DNA of 64,000 bases from Peromyscus leucopus (GCF_004664715.2 NC_051074.1:15787678-15851677), one strand, 5' to 3'; shown: positions 34,485 through 45,697, counted from the stretch's first letter. Translations and numbers: made by a program. The notes: a model not told the origin generated them from the sequence alone.

Positions 34485-34502
34485 GTCCCTGTTCCAACAC
34501 CA
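34485..34502 (-). promoter_or_regulatory. Primer-binding site, tRNA-Lys3-like
   Basis: Minus strand TGGTGTTGGAACAGGGAC, followed by CTGAAGA, resembles the Lys3-type PBS TGGCGCCCGAACAGGGAC that retroviruses follow with CTGAA. The last 10 bases (GAACAGGGAC) are exact. Confidence 0.55.
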
Positions 34503-35281
34503 TTCTGGTGATGTCCTGCCACAGCCTGAGTTTAGTTTCTGAGATGGGGAAGACCCTCAGTGCAAAGAACTGAATTGTCTGACCACCAGATGAGTTTCAC
34601 ACAAGTGGTCAGCCATGAATAACTCAAGCCATCTTTATTTATACTTCAAAAACAAGCATGTTCTTCCATATTAACAGACATGTTTTTTCCCCACTCTCCT
34701 ACCTTAACCTCCAGCAAAAACAAATATGTCATATATGTTTCTTGCCAACGTTTATATCAAAATATCTTTTAAACCAAAAACAACATTTATCATTTTGCTA
34801 AATGGCCAAATATCCAGCCAGGTACATCCAGTCTTTAAAACACTAAAAGGGGATAAACATTGGTGCACATTTTCAAGAACAACAATATTGTTCAAACTTA
34901 AGGAAGCATATTTACAGAAATAGGGGTGAATTACCTCTGGTCTTGTCAGCACTGAATCAGGACAGCTCCCAGGGTCTGAAGTGACAGCTGGCGTTCCCAG
35001 ACAAGAAGGCTGAGAAACATCAGCTCCCAAAGAATTTTCTGGGAAAATATCCAAGGAAAAAAATGGGGCTCCCAGGAATGATCACATCTATCCCAGTGTG
35101 TGACTGACACAGCGAGAGAGAAGAGAGTGTGCAGACCTTGTGGTCCCAGCAGTATTGTGCTTTCTCGAAGTCCACTGGTCCTTACAGAGTCAGACTGTCC
35201 CGCTGGGCTTTGCCTCACCTGGAGACTTATTGGACAAACACACATATACTGGTCTAAACCTAGGCCACATGGCTCCCAACA

Positions 35282-35454
35282 CCAGGCCTCCTTTTTCTGT
35301 GCCTCTTTCAGTGTTCTTGTCTTTTAGCTCCTTCCCTCTCACCACAATAGTTCCTTAAGTTTTCACAGCCCCAAATTCTGAATTCCTTCCACAATTCTCC
35401 CTCAAAATGTGGTCAGGTTGGTCACAGCAATATACCATTTTGTGGTACCAATTT
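35282..35454. repeat. Probable dispersed-repeat flank
   Basis: 'cacagccccaaattctgaattccttccacaattctcc' and 'cacagcaatataccattttgtggtaccaatttctgt' are phrases I associate with a common rodent repeat that leads into the next element. Family unresolved. Confidence 0.4.
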
Positions 35455-36375
35455 CTGTTTAGGTAGAGTTTACAGTGCTGCGATGAAACACTCACCAAAT
35501 GCAACATGTTGAGGAAAGTGTTTGTCTCAGCTTAGAACTCTCAGACAACACTTCATCACTGGGGAGTGTTCAGTTCAGAACTCAAGGCAGGAACTGAAAT
35601 AGAAGCCATGGAAAAATGATTCTTAATGATTTGTTTGCTCTAGCTTGCTCAGCCTGCTGTCTTATGGCATCCATGATCACCAGCCCAGGGATTGATGTAG
35701 CATGAATCTTAAAATGTCTTATTAATAAAAACAAACCTGGACCAATTATTGGGGTGAATACTGGAAGACCAGAGAAGCAGAACAAGCCACAGCTACCTCA
35801 CCTTGTCAGTTCCTCAGCTGATCCTGTTTCCTCAGACTGGAAGCCTCTCAGTCCTCATCCCGAATGAATCTCAGCTGAACTGTGCTGCTCAAAGCCTAAA
35901 AGCTTAACCAGCCAAAAGCTTCTAGTTTCTGGTCTTCATGTCTTATATATCTTTTTGATTTCTGCCATCACACCCTGGGATTAAAGGCTCACTTCTTGGG
36001 ATTAAAGGCGTGTGTCACCATGTTTGGCTGTTTCCAATGTGGCCTTGTACTCACAGAGATCCAGAGGGATTTCTGCCCCTGGAATTATAGGATTAAAGAC
36101 GTGTGCTTCCACTGCCTATCCTCTATGTTTAATATTGTGACTGTTCTCTTCTCTGATGCCAGATAAGTTTATTAGATGCACAATATTTTAGGAAACACAA
36201 TACCACCACAGATTGCACTGCCCAGAGGAAGCTGAGCCCTCTCTCATCAATCATCAATCATGAAAATGTCCCTTATTATATCCCATGGGCTATTTTGGTG
36301 AGATCATTTTCTCAATTGAGGTTCCCTCTTCCCAAACAACTCTAGCTCGTGTCAAGTTGAAATAAAACTAGTCAG
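35455..36375 (-). repeat. Dispersed rodent repeat interrupted by an LTR
   Basis: Left part (35455-35695): 'tttacagtgctgcgatgaaacactcaccaaatgc', 'gctcagcctgctgtcttatggcatccatgatcaccagcccaggg'. Right part (36211-36375): 'tgcactgcccagaggaagctgagccc', 'ctcaattgaggttccctcttcccaaacaactctagctcgtgtcaagttgaaataaaactagtcagc'. Together they make one element, split at 'gattg' by the solo LTR. Confidence 0.75.
35696..36210 (-). mobile_element. Solo LTR, SINE-bearing family, with TSD
   Basis: 515 bp with TG...CA ends; TSD gattga (35690-35695) / gattgc (36211-36216), 5 of 6 identical. On the minus strand it starts TGTGGTGGTATTGTG, has 'ctaataaactt' and ends 'attaataagacattttaagattcatgctaca'. Its middle carries repeated SINE-like heads ('ctgggattaaaggctcac', 'gggattaaaggcgtgtgtcacc', 'ggattaaagacgtgtgc' on the plus strand). 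Related to 51,327-51,834. Confidence 0.88.
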
Positions 36376-36539
36376 CTCAGGAGGGTCTTGAAGATTTCCA
36401 AATAGAAGTACCATGAAATTAGTTGTATGATTTATGGGTTTATATATCCAAAGAACCAATTTTAACTTACTATGGAGATGCCTACATACAAATATCTATT
36501 GTGCTGCTCTTCACTGTAATCAAACATGATTATTGAACA

Positions 36540-36870
36540 TGTTATTGCAGTAGCCTAGGCAAACATCAGCGTATTAATAAATCAAGAAATATGCTATGTA
36601 TTCACAATGGAGTCTCATTTGATACTAGAGAAGAATAGAATTGTTTTAGTTGCAGAAGACAGGATAAATCTGTATTAGCCGACAAATAACGTTTCAAAAC
36701 ACAACAGAGAGGACATTTAAATAACAGAGGGACTTGTGGGACATGAAACTCTGGAGATCTTTTTGGGGAAAAAGGATAACGGGGGCATAATTATGACTAA
36801 GTACATCCTCTGCTTTTATAAAAATATGTCAATGAAACCTATTATTTTATAATACTGAAAAATGCTCATA
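36540..36870 (+). repeat. Ancient LINE-1 3' end
   Basis: 'atgctatgtattcacaatggagtctcatttgatactagagaagaatagaattg' and 'atgtcaatgaaacctattattttataatactgaaaaatgctcataa' match the final coding part and extreme 3' end of an older placental L1. Confidence 0.7.
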
Positions 36871-37419
36871 AAGTCTCACAAAGAGGTTAGATTTGACGTA
36901 TTTTTTCAATCATCCACTTTTCTTTTTCATTATTATCTCAAAATATTTTGTCATGAATGAAAAATCTTCAAAGTTTTTATTGTTACTTCACAGAATGGAT
37001 ACTTCCAAAGTAAGATTAAATAATTATATTTTATTGTCATACATAAAGGTCACAGAAGATACCTGTTAAAAGCAAGGTGGAGTTCTCATAGTGTTGATTC
37101 TATTTTTCTGACCTTATTTGGAAGCTAGCATACTAGAGATAGAATACATTAAATTAACACAAAGTAGCACAAGCCATTAGTCCAATAAGCTTTGTGAAAT
37201 GGAGAAGAGGGTGCTAAGACAAAGACACATATGTGAATGCCGTAATCCAAGAGGTAGATAGTAGAGTAATACCTTGAGTTACAATAATGATGTATTTTAC
37301 TCTAAAGAACTATGGATTTATGGACACATACATTTCAGACACTTAAGTACCTAGAGTTTAAAGCACGTGGATTTATACTGTTTTAAGACTCTTAGATTAA
37401 TCTACTTAAGAAACTAAAT
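36871..37419. other. Single-copy AT-rich DNA
   Basis: Nothing recognised. Confidence 0.45.
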
Positions 37420-37436
37420 AATGCTTTTAATTATTA

Positions 37437-37612
37437 TTATTATTATTTTTTTTTTTTTTTTTTTTGGTTTTTCGAGACAGGGTTTCTCTGTGTAGCTTTG
37501 CGCCTTTCCTGGAACTCACTTGGTAGCCCAGGCTGGCCTCGAACTCACAAAGATCCGCCTGGCTCTGCCTCCCGAGTGCTGGGATTAAAGGCGTGCGCCA
37601 CCACCGCCCGGC
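37437..37612 (-). repeat. Young B1 SINE with 17-bp TSD
   Basis: Antisense, full-length, near consensus ('gtagctttgcgcctttcctggaactcac' to 'ccaccaccgcccggc'). A perfect direct repeat aatgcttttaattatta lies at 37420-37436 and 37613-37629. One of the youngest insertions in the window. Confidence 0.97.
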
Positions 37613-37629
37613 AATGCTTTTAATTATTA

Positions 37630-39512
37630 ACATCACTCATTTTTTATTTATTATTCTGTATGTTATTAAATAGAATACATTCATCTATCCCAGTTCTAGT
37701 CATTATAAAACACAGAAATATAAAATGTGGTATATGGTTCCATGGAGCAATCTAATTGATCCTTCAAATCTCAGTGAAAATGAATGTTCACGATAAATAT
37801 CACAATAGCTTCCTATATTGGAAATTACTTACAGCAAACAGAATTCTGCAAGTCAGGGTAGAAAAACAATTCACATATTCTCCATGAATCCAAATTTAAA
37901 CTGTCATTCAAAGAAATAATAATAAGACTTTCAGGAAGAATGAAATTAGAGCAGTGTTCTCATAATTACCAAAGACTTGATTTCTCAAAATTACCAACCC
38001 AGTTCAGTGTCACAGAAGAGCCATATTTTCAAGTAGTGGGAAATGGTCCTGCAGAAGAGGTAGAGACTTTGCAGAGTGTCTGAAAGAAACAGAAGATTAA
38101 ATCTTCTTCAAAGGACAGCCATTGTAGATTTTTGAACATTAGTCTAAAGAAAGGACCTGAAAGAGATTAATCCAGAGATTGTGTGTAAAATTAATTAGAG
38201 TTAGAGAGAGAAAAGAGTCACAGTAAAAGAGCCAGGGAGCGACTCTGATGCTATTTTAGAAAACTGGTTAAGGAATTGAGACCACCGATGTTAGGGACTT
38301 AAATGAATGTGCCTGACCTATAGGATCAGCTACAGTTTCCCCATTCCACTTGAGATTCTGATTTCTCTATTGCAGTTTAATTTTCCTCTTTCATCTCAGT
38401 GGATTTGAGCCATGGCATCTATTTTAGGTATCTTTTCACTGACAATGCAGGATCTCTGCTTCACCTTGGAAGACCTTGAGTAAACTTTGTCTGTTAAACA
38501 CAGTTAACATCTAGGACATATGAACATATTTATAACTTTCTATACCAAAATTATGGTTCATGAGAGTGTCAAGCCTGAAATTTTCAGCAGTGTTCTTTAA
38601 TTTGGCTGAGTTAATTTTGTTGGCTACAGTAACTTCTTCACCAGATCAGTAGTTGAGACTCATCTAGCTAAAAGAATGAGATAGATATATAATGTTTCCT
38701 GGATGCATATGTACATTGAATATAAGGCTTCACTTGTCTGAAATTTGTCTTTTAGAAAATATATCAATTTTTATTTTAAATATATCTTTTTTTCAAAAAC
38801 CAAGGGTATTTCTGATGGCATAATGGTTAAATTTTTAAGATTGTTTGGTCTGATAATTCAGTTTAGGTATAAGTTTATATGTGTACTTTGAATTGTTACT
38901 CAATTGTATACACAATATTAAAGGGTATTTTTTTCTTTGAAGAGCAGTGTTGAAAGTTCACAATTTGCATTTAAAAACAGTAAATTACTTAGTTATTTTA
39001 TATTTAATAAAAGTGATGAAATTGATTTTTCTATAAATATATAAGTTCATATTAACTTATTTCAATTATGTATGAAAATAGCTCAGGGAAGAGATATTTG
39101 AATTGAAACGACAGATTGTGAGTATTGTGTCTTCATTTGAGAGAAATTTAAATGAACAGAAAAAAAGAAAACTGTTAAAACGATAAAATGATTTATTATT
39201 CTTAATAATACCATGAGCTGAACAAGAACAGCAACAGGCATGCCATGGGAGATGGGAGAAGTCCATGACACCTCCACCCAACACAAAGAACTAGAGACAA
39301 TAAGGATAAGTAAGATATATTCTAAAGAAAAGTTAAGGAACTTAAAAGATATTAATTTCTGATAATTCTTAGAATGAAATTTAACTGTATAGCTATTGAT
39401 TTAAAAAATCCCTATCAGTTGCTGCAAAATCAGCCAAAAATGTTCATATTATAAATATTATTGCATGATGAACTATACATTTCTATTAGTAAATTTACTC
39501 TATCATTTACGT
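37630..39512. other. Single-copy AT-rich DNA, nothing recognised
   Basis: No repeat signature found. Two overlapping antisense frames at 39066-39286 have no support as genes. Confidence 0.5.
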
Positions 39513-40062
39513 TAGTCCCTGTGCTTTATCCAACCTTGGTTTCAACAATTCTCGCTCATATAAACCCTCCTCTTTCTCGCTAATTAGACTCCCAGCGCTC
39601 CACTCGGGGGCCTAGCTGTGGATGTCTGCATCCAGATTCCTCAGTCCTTGGATGGGGTTTCTGGCACAACTATTAGGGTGTTTGGCCATCCCATCACCAG
39701 AGTAGGTCAGTCCCGGCTGTCTCTCGGCCATTGCCAGCAGTCTTTTGTGGGGGTATCTTTGTGGATTTCTGTGGGCCTCTTTAGCACTTTGTTTCTTTCT
39801 TTTCTCATGTAGTCTTCATTTACCATGGTCTCCTATTCCTTGTTCTCCCTCTCTGTTCTTGATCCAGCTGGGATCTCCCGCTCCCGCAGGCTCTCTTTCC
39901 CTCGATCCTCGCCGTTCATTGCTCCCACTCATGTCCAGGCTGTTCATGTAGATCTCATCCATTTCTCCGTCATTGGGTGATCCCCGTGTCTTTCTTGGGT
40001 CCTGTTTTACAGGTAGTCTCACTGGTGATGTGAGTAGCAGTCCAGTCATCCTTGTTCCACAT
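39513..40062 (-). repeat. LINE-1 3' UTR segment lacking its 3' end
   Basis: Starts abruptly at 'tccctgtgctttatccaaccttgg', inside the L1 3' UTR, and runs to the ORF2 stop. It is near-identical to 23,575-24,113. The terminal G-rich block and A-tail are missing, unlike a normal retrotransposition product. Confidence 0.93.
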
Positions 40063-40697
40063 CTAGTATCCTCCTATGAGTGAGTACATACCATATTTGT
40101 CTTTCTGATTCTGGGTTACCTCACTCAGGATGATTTTTTCTAGATCCATCCATTTGCCTGCAAACCTCATGATGTCATTGTTTTTCTCTGCTGAGTAGTA
40201 TTCCATTGTGTATATGTGCCACAATTTATTTATCCATTTTTCAGTTGAAGGGCATCTAGGTTGTTTCCAGGTTTTGGCTATTACAAACAATGCTGATATA
40301 AACATAGCTGAGCAAGTGCTCTTGTGGTATGATTGAGCATTTCTTGGGTATATGCCCAAGAGTGGTATAGCTGGATCTTGGGGGAGATTGATTCCCAATT
40401 TTCTAAGAAAGTGCCATATTGATTTCCAAAGTGGTTGTACAAGCTTGCATTCCCACCAGCAGTGGAGGAGAGTTCCCCGAGTTCCACATCCTCTCCAGCA
40501 TAAAGTGTCCTCAGTGTTTTTGATCTTAGCCATTCTGACAGGCATAAGGTGGTATCTCAGAGTTGTTTTGATTTGCATTTCCCTGATGATAAGGGATGTT
40601 GAGCAATCCCTTAAATGTCTTTCAGCCATTTGAGTTTCCTCTGTTGAGAATTCTCTGTTTAGTTCTATAGCCCATTTCTTAATTGGACTATTGGGTG
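40063..40697 (-). pseudogene. LINE-1 ORF2p C-terminal segment, still open
   Basis: The minus-strand frame stays open for about 210 codons to the ORF2p stop (...[20 protein letters not shown]). It includes 'ALKKW'-like upstream residues ('[15 protein letters not shown]'), '[18 protein letters not shown]', the Cys-rich '[19 protein letters not shown]' (the ORF2p C-terminal Cys motif) and '[16 protein letters not shown]'. No RT or endonuclease domain is present, so it is inactive, but the absence of stops indicates youth. Confidence 0.93.
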
Positions 40698-41774
40698 CAC
40701 ATTTCCAGTTGATACACCTACATCAGAATCCCTATATCTAAGGCTCAGGGAAAATTTTCTCAGTGCATACCACTTATTCTGCTCATGTTCCCAGTTATAT
40801 CCTTCCCATTAGTTCTTCTTGTTTTATTTTTTTCTCCTCATAGTTCATTTCATTTTAACTAGAAAAAGGAAAAGAAAGAACTATGTTAGAATATAAGGAT
40901 TCTGGGTAGACATTTCTGTTTCCTAGATTCTGGAGTTACATTTTATTACATGTTTGATATATCATCAGTAGTATTAGCACAAATGCTTAAGTTTTATATT
41001 ATTTACAGGTGAATTTATTTTATTACATTATTCACATAGTAGGTAAAATTCTCCTTTTGTACACATCCTATTATGTACTTTGTCCTTTGAATCCTTCTTA
41101 GATTTTCAGACATCTCCGTTTAAAGCCAAACTTATATAGACAAGTGCGAGTATTTTAAAATATTAATCTACTGTGGATTTGGACTATCCTACTTCGCATT
41201 AGCACTTCACACTGCCACACTTCACTAACCCTTTTACAAAATTGCTTTTTCTCTCATACTATATTATTTTCCAGAGACAAAATGATAATTAGTTTAGCAA
41301 ATGGCTAGGTTATACTTCTTCTGGAAGAAGTGTGACCATATCTTCTAAGGCAGTACCTGACAACAAAGGAAGTAATACTCAAAACTGGGATTTTTGAACT
41401 TTTCAAGTTGTTCATGTAGATCGTTAGGCTATGTTGGCTTTGCTGAATGCATATTTTTCTGAGGCAGTTTTAAAAATTAGTGCATTAAAGGATACAACCT
41501 AGAAGAAGTGAACAAACACAGAATTTCACATTGGAAGCAAGAAAATATTCAATTAATTCACTTTCTTTTATATATGACCTAATCATACTAATGCTATAAT
41601 ATATTTATAAATTTTAAATGTATGTTTATAAATATATTATATTCATATTATATTTATAAATTTTAATTATTTTGAGGGTTTTGGCAATTTCAAAGGGAGT
41701 TGTCACTCTTTTCATCTTCCACATGTAAGTACTGAGACTTGAACGGTAAACTGATGAAAAACAATAGTTGATCA
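40698..41774. other. Single-copy AT-rich DNA
   Basis: No element identified. 41,597-41,668 holds an imperfect AT-rich inverted repeat ('atatatttataaattttaa' and 'ttatatttataaattttaa' units). Confidence 0.5.
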
Positions 41775-41853
41775 ATATTGAGGAGGGAAGAGGGAGATCT
41801 TTGATTGGTATGTGAAATGAATGAAAAAAAAATCTTAATAAAAATAAAAAAAA
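41775..41853 (+). repeat. LINE-1 extreme 3' end
   Basis: 'ggagggaagagggagatctttgattggtatgtgaaatgaatg' followed by A-rich tail. It matches the terminal block seen at 56,690-56,756. Confidence 0.75.
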
Positions 41854-42012
41854 TAGGGCTTGTAATTGTAAACCTCCTTGCTTTAAACAATCATTTTACC
41901 TGTATTTTAAAAGCAAAAGTAACATTTTAAAATATTTTACTTAAATTGCCTACAGAAGAGTTGTGTTTTATATTGAAGCATAGAACCCAGAGTGAGGTGA
42001 TTATATTTTCTA

Positions 42013-42013
42013 T

Positions 42014-42056
<43 letters not shown>

Positions 42057-42058
42057 TT
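42013..42058. repeat. (TTTA)n microsatellite
   Basis: About 11 TTTA units at the tail end of the next antisense SINE. Confidence 0.95.
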
Positions 42059-42059
42059 A

Positions 42060-42208
42060 TGTGCACAGTATTCTGTCTGCATGTATATCTGCAGGCCAGA
42101 AGAGGGTGCCAGTTCTCATTACAGATGGTTGTTAGCCACCATGTGATTGCTGGGATTGAACTCAGTACCTCTGGAAGAGCAGTCAGTGTTCTTAACCACC
42201 AAGCCTAT
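42060..42208 (-). repeat. B2 SINE
   Basis: 'tgtgcacagtattctgtctgcatgtatatctgcaggccagaagagggtgcc', 'gttgttagccaccatgtgattgctgggattgaactcagtacctctggaagagcagtcagtgttcttaaccaccaagcc', the antisense B2 order through to the head. Confidence 0.88.
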
Positions 42209-45200
42209 ATTTTCTTCTAAAGGAGATTGCAACTAGGACAAAGGAAGGAGCTAGAGACTCCGAGATCAGAGGTTGAATTCTAGTTTTGTACCTTAAGCCA
42301 ATGGATATGTAATAGACATGGTGAAGAACGAAGACAGAGATAGGCAGGGTTCATTACACCTCTATTTGGCTGCTGAAGTTGAACTAAATAAATGGTGGCA
42401 TATCATTATATAATGTAAAATCGTGCATGTGGTGCATATTTGCCGGATGATTTCAAAGCAAGATTTTGCCCTCTACATGAAATTAAAAAAAAAAAAAAAA
42501 ATTAGACGATTGCTAACCAAGGTATCTTAGTATTTGTTTGTATGTTTCTGGATTTTATTGCAATTATTGGGGCTAGAAATACAGCTTTGTGCACCTCAAG
42601 CTGAAGGACAAGATCAGTTCTAAAGGAACCTTTGGTATAACATGTTTAAGGATAGCACTTTTATGACCGTATCTCATATAAAGTACTGTAACACCATGGC
42701 CACCCTTACCCTCCTTTTTAAATGAGTTAAATAGGAATTCCAAGGAATGTGTAGGAGAATAGCAAGCATAAGTTTAGTACTTTTAATTTTACTTAACTTG
42801 ATGTGCATAGTGACAGGAAGAGTCTAAACCATGAAAGGGAATGGATTTGCTCATTAGTTTGGTAACAAGAATGTATGCAGTAGAAACTCTACAAATGAAA
42901 ATTAAATGTGCTCTTTACTTCCTTGCTGTGTGGTGTGTTTTCCACACAGACAGCCCTATGAAAATAGCATCAGCCCTAAGTCATCATAATGTAGGGTGTA
43001 GAGAAGGTATGCTAAAGAAGTGGAATCCTGAGCTAAAATTACAATTAAATAAATATTTGTAACATTTATTTATATATTTATCTGTATATTTATTCAAATA
43101 TACAGATAAGATCATCACAGAGAATAGAGTTCTTACAGCCCTCTCCTGTTTGTATGGTTGAAACAGATGACATGTTGTACTCCTAGGGAATGCTGAAATG
43201 TAAAGAAAATGACAAATCAAGATTGAAAACACCAATTAGAAGACAGGGTAATAAAATGCTATAGTGAAGGAAATAAATACTGTTTGGCTTGAGTACACAA
43301 GATTTATGACTAAATAACTCCATCTGGCATCTTTGTAAAAATTTGACCCGAAAGACTACGAATTTGAACTCCTAAAAGTAACTCAAAGTCAAAATTACAG
43401 TGAGACGTCAGAATGATCTCAGCCTCCATTATGGTATTAGGTGAGTGTGGCAAGTGTGCACACCTGTATAAATCATACATGGATTACTCTCAGTTGAGTA
43501 CATATTACTCTCCAGAGATTTTTTCTGGTACCTAGCTCCAGAAGTTAACTTACCAATTCATCTTGAGGCAACCTGTGATCACATTTGTATAGCCATAACT
43601 CCATTTTGCTTATTGTTGATCTTCATATAGATAGCATAAAATTTGTACTTTTAAAAACATGCATGTTTCGCAAAATGTATATACAACTGTGTTCTTAGTG
43701 GAAGTAGGTTCTGATTTGTCAGCTCCCTAGACAATCCTGATTATGATTTATCTCAGAGATAATAAATCAAAGGTTTATAGTTATTTTCTTAGAAGTTCTT
43801 TGGTTGCCAGAATCATCTGAACACTGGCTGCTTCTTAGAGATCTGGATTGTAGTTTTGAAGATATTTTTCTCCAAGTGTATCCAATCTGTTTCCCAAGCC
43901 TTTCCTCCACTTTCATAATCAGGTAGCTTGTAGTTGCTTCTAGAGTTTTAACTGCAACATTACATCAATATGGTTATTTTCTTTCTTTGATCTCATATTA
44001 TTTTTACTAGTTTCTAAATTAAGTTCCTTATTTAAATATATAAAGATACATATTTCCCCCAAATTTGATTAATTCAATCTTAAAGGCATATCAATCTTTG
44101 CTGTAAAGGAACACAACACACTTGCCACTCCCAGTGTTTATATTGGATAAGACTGCAAGGAAATGCAACAAATTCTTATCTCTTAAGCCATCTAGAGGCC
44201 TGGATCTCCTCTAATGCTGTGAGATTCAATTCATTCTACCGTGATTACTCTCCATGTTAGGCTAAGAGTCTCAAAACCAAATGAAGTAATAGACTATAGT
44301 GTCTTCACCCAATGTTACTCCTATTAATATCTCACATTTCACCCATAAGACACTCCATTTGTTTAACATCCAATTAGGAGAAGAACCACATGTCCAGAGG
44401 AGAGTTCTTTAAGATAATTACAGCTCATTGATTTAAAGAGAAAAATGATAACCCTGCAATACTGGTTATACAATGATGTAATTATCCCTACCCTGCAAAC
44501 CAGATGCTACCAGAAGCATTTCCTTATTTTCAGATAGGACTCAGGTTTCCTCATGAACGGCAGGATACCTTCAATTCTATTTTAAAATGCCAAGTCCAGC
44601 AAACCAGTTCCTTATCATGTAGTCTTTAAAGAAATTCAAAAATTTATAAATAAATTACTCCTAGCATTTATCTAATCAGATTTTTTCATCAAATCCTTCT
44701 GTATGTAACATAGGGAAGACAGTGAACCAAACATAGCGAACCCCTTAACCTCATGGATTGCAAAGCCACAGAGGAGGAAAATGATTCAAAATTATACCAA
44801 TTACTATGCATATGATAGTCCACTAAGATTGAAAATCACTAAGCCAAATAATCTGATGACTACCTAATTTTTGATGTCTCTATCCAAGGAAGTAGATTTA
44901 GCTATCTATTTGGATAGTTTAGCAAAATAATGTTGTAATCTGTCAGAGAAATTATGCTGGCAAATTCCATTTTTACTGCTCCAAACACTATTATAGGAAG
45001 TTGATTGATTGGTATATTTAGCAAGATTGAAAACCTTCACAAAATTTTGTTTTCAAAACTAAAATTAAATGACATCTTCATTCCTTCAACAATATCTATC
45101 ATTTCAGTCCCATTACCAATTACTGCTGATGGAGCAGTTCTAACATCAGGTATGCAGCTCAAGAAGAAATAAAATTAAACATTTTACTTCAATAACATGT

Positions 45201-45536
45201 TTTATAAAGAAGAAACTGAAAGAAAAGAAGCAGCAATACTATCGTAGAGGTGACTACTGAAATAAATAGATAATAAATGCATAAAATTGTAAGTTTATTT
45301 TTTAAAAACGAATATACAAAGATTTTAAAGTCATGGCAATATAAACCAAATGTTAGTGAATTTTTAAAATAAATTTTAAAAAAGCATTTTTAAATTAAAT
45401 TTTGCATGCATATGTTCTGCTTTATAGATCTCCCATGCATATTAAGGCAACAAAGGACTCAAAACTTTAAGTAATATTTAGAATATACCATCTTCTCATG
45501 TCAGCAGCTTGCCACGCGTAAAATCAGAATACTCAC
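42209..45536. other. Long single-copy stretch
   Basis: No repeat elements recognised in more than 3 kb, unusual for this window. Contains a poly(A) run at 42484-42500 and a 13-bp-arm hairpin at 43078-43109. Open frames (42841-43062, 42984-43235) show no motif. Low repeat density together with the exon-like segments just beyond may mark selected DNA. Confidence 0.5.
43078..43109. other. Perfect 13-bp inverted repeat, 6-nt loop
   Basis: ttatctgtatatt (43078-43090), loop tattca, aatatacagataa (43097-43109). AT-rich, so it could form a cruciform. No known RNA family. Confidence 0.9.
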
Positions 45537-45697
45537 CATGACTTGGCAGTTACCTACTGACCGAGCATTCGGAGCACAAGGAGGCAGCAGTCCAGCTCTG
45601 TTTGTTTGCCTTTGGTTCAGCAGTCTGTTCCTGCAGTGATTTCCAAATGGTATACATGCTCGAAGGTCAAGCTCTTCTTGGTCCAGGGATTTAGAAC
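45537..45697 (-). CDS. Candidate coding exon, unidentified
   Basis: Minus strand: acceptor '...atgtatacttcag' then 161 nt, then donor GTGAGTATT after CATG. If the first 2 nt finish a split codon, 53 codons follow without a stop, beginning 'SKSLDQEELDLRACIPFGNH' with an average, Cys- and Arg-containing composition, unlike the Leu/Phe-rich chance frames elsewhere. GC content is visibly above its AT-rich surroundings and no repeat overlaps. A second donor (AG-GTAACT) lies 17 nt upstream. The pyrimidine tract is weak. I do not recognise the protein. Confidence 0.4.

Larger units (their letters stand above)
34190..35281 (-). mobile_element. Retroviral remnant: LTR - PBS - leader - gag start
   Basis: Minus strand order: TGTTGGGAGCCATG at 35281 (LTR start), a long U3-like body, AATAAA (34634-34639), LTR end near 34506, an 18-nt PBS, a 130-nt leader, then an ATG at 34353 opening a 47-codon frame beginning Met-Gly-Gln. 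An N-terminal Met-Gly is what a myristoylated retroviral Gag matrix would have. Everything downstream is lost or decayed. It is a different lineage from copies A and B because its PBS type differs. Inference from layout; no homology search was possible. Confidence 0.5.

Noticed and set aside
40352..40633. 93-codon plus-strand frame (and the 68-codon antisense frame at 40281-40487)
   Set aside because: Shadows of the L1 ORF2 C-terminal coding sequence in other frames.
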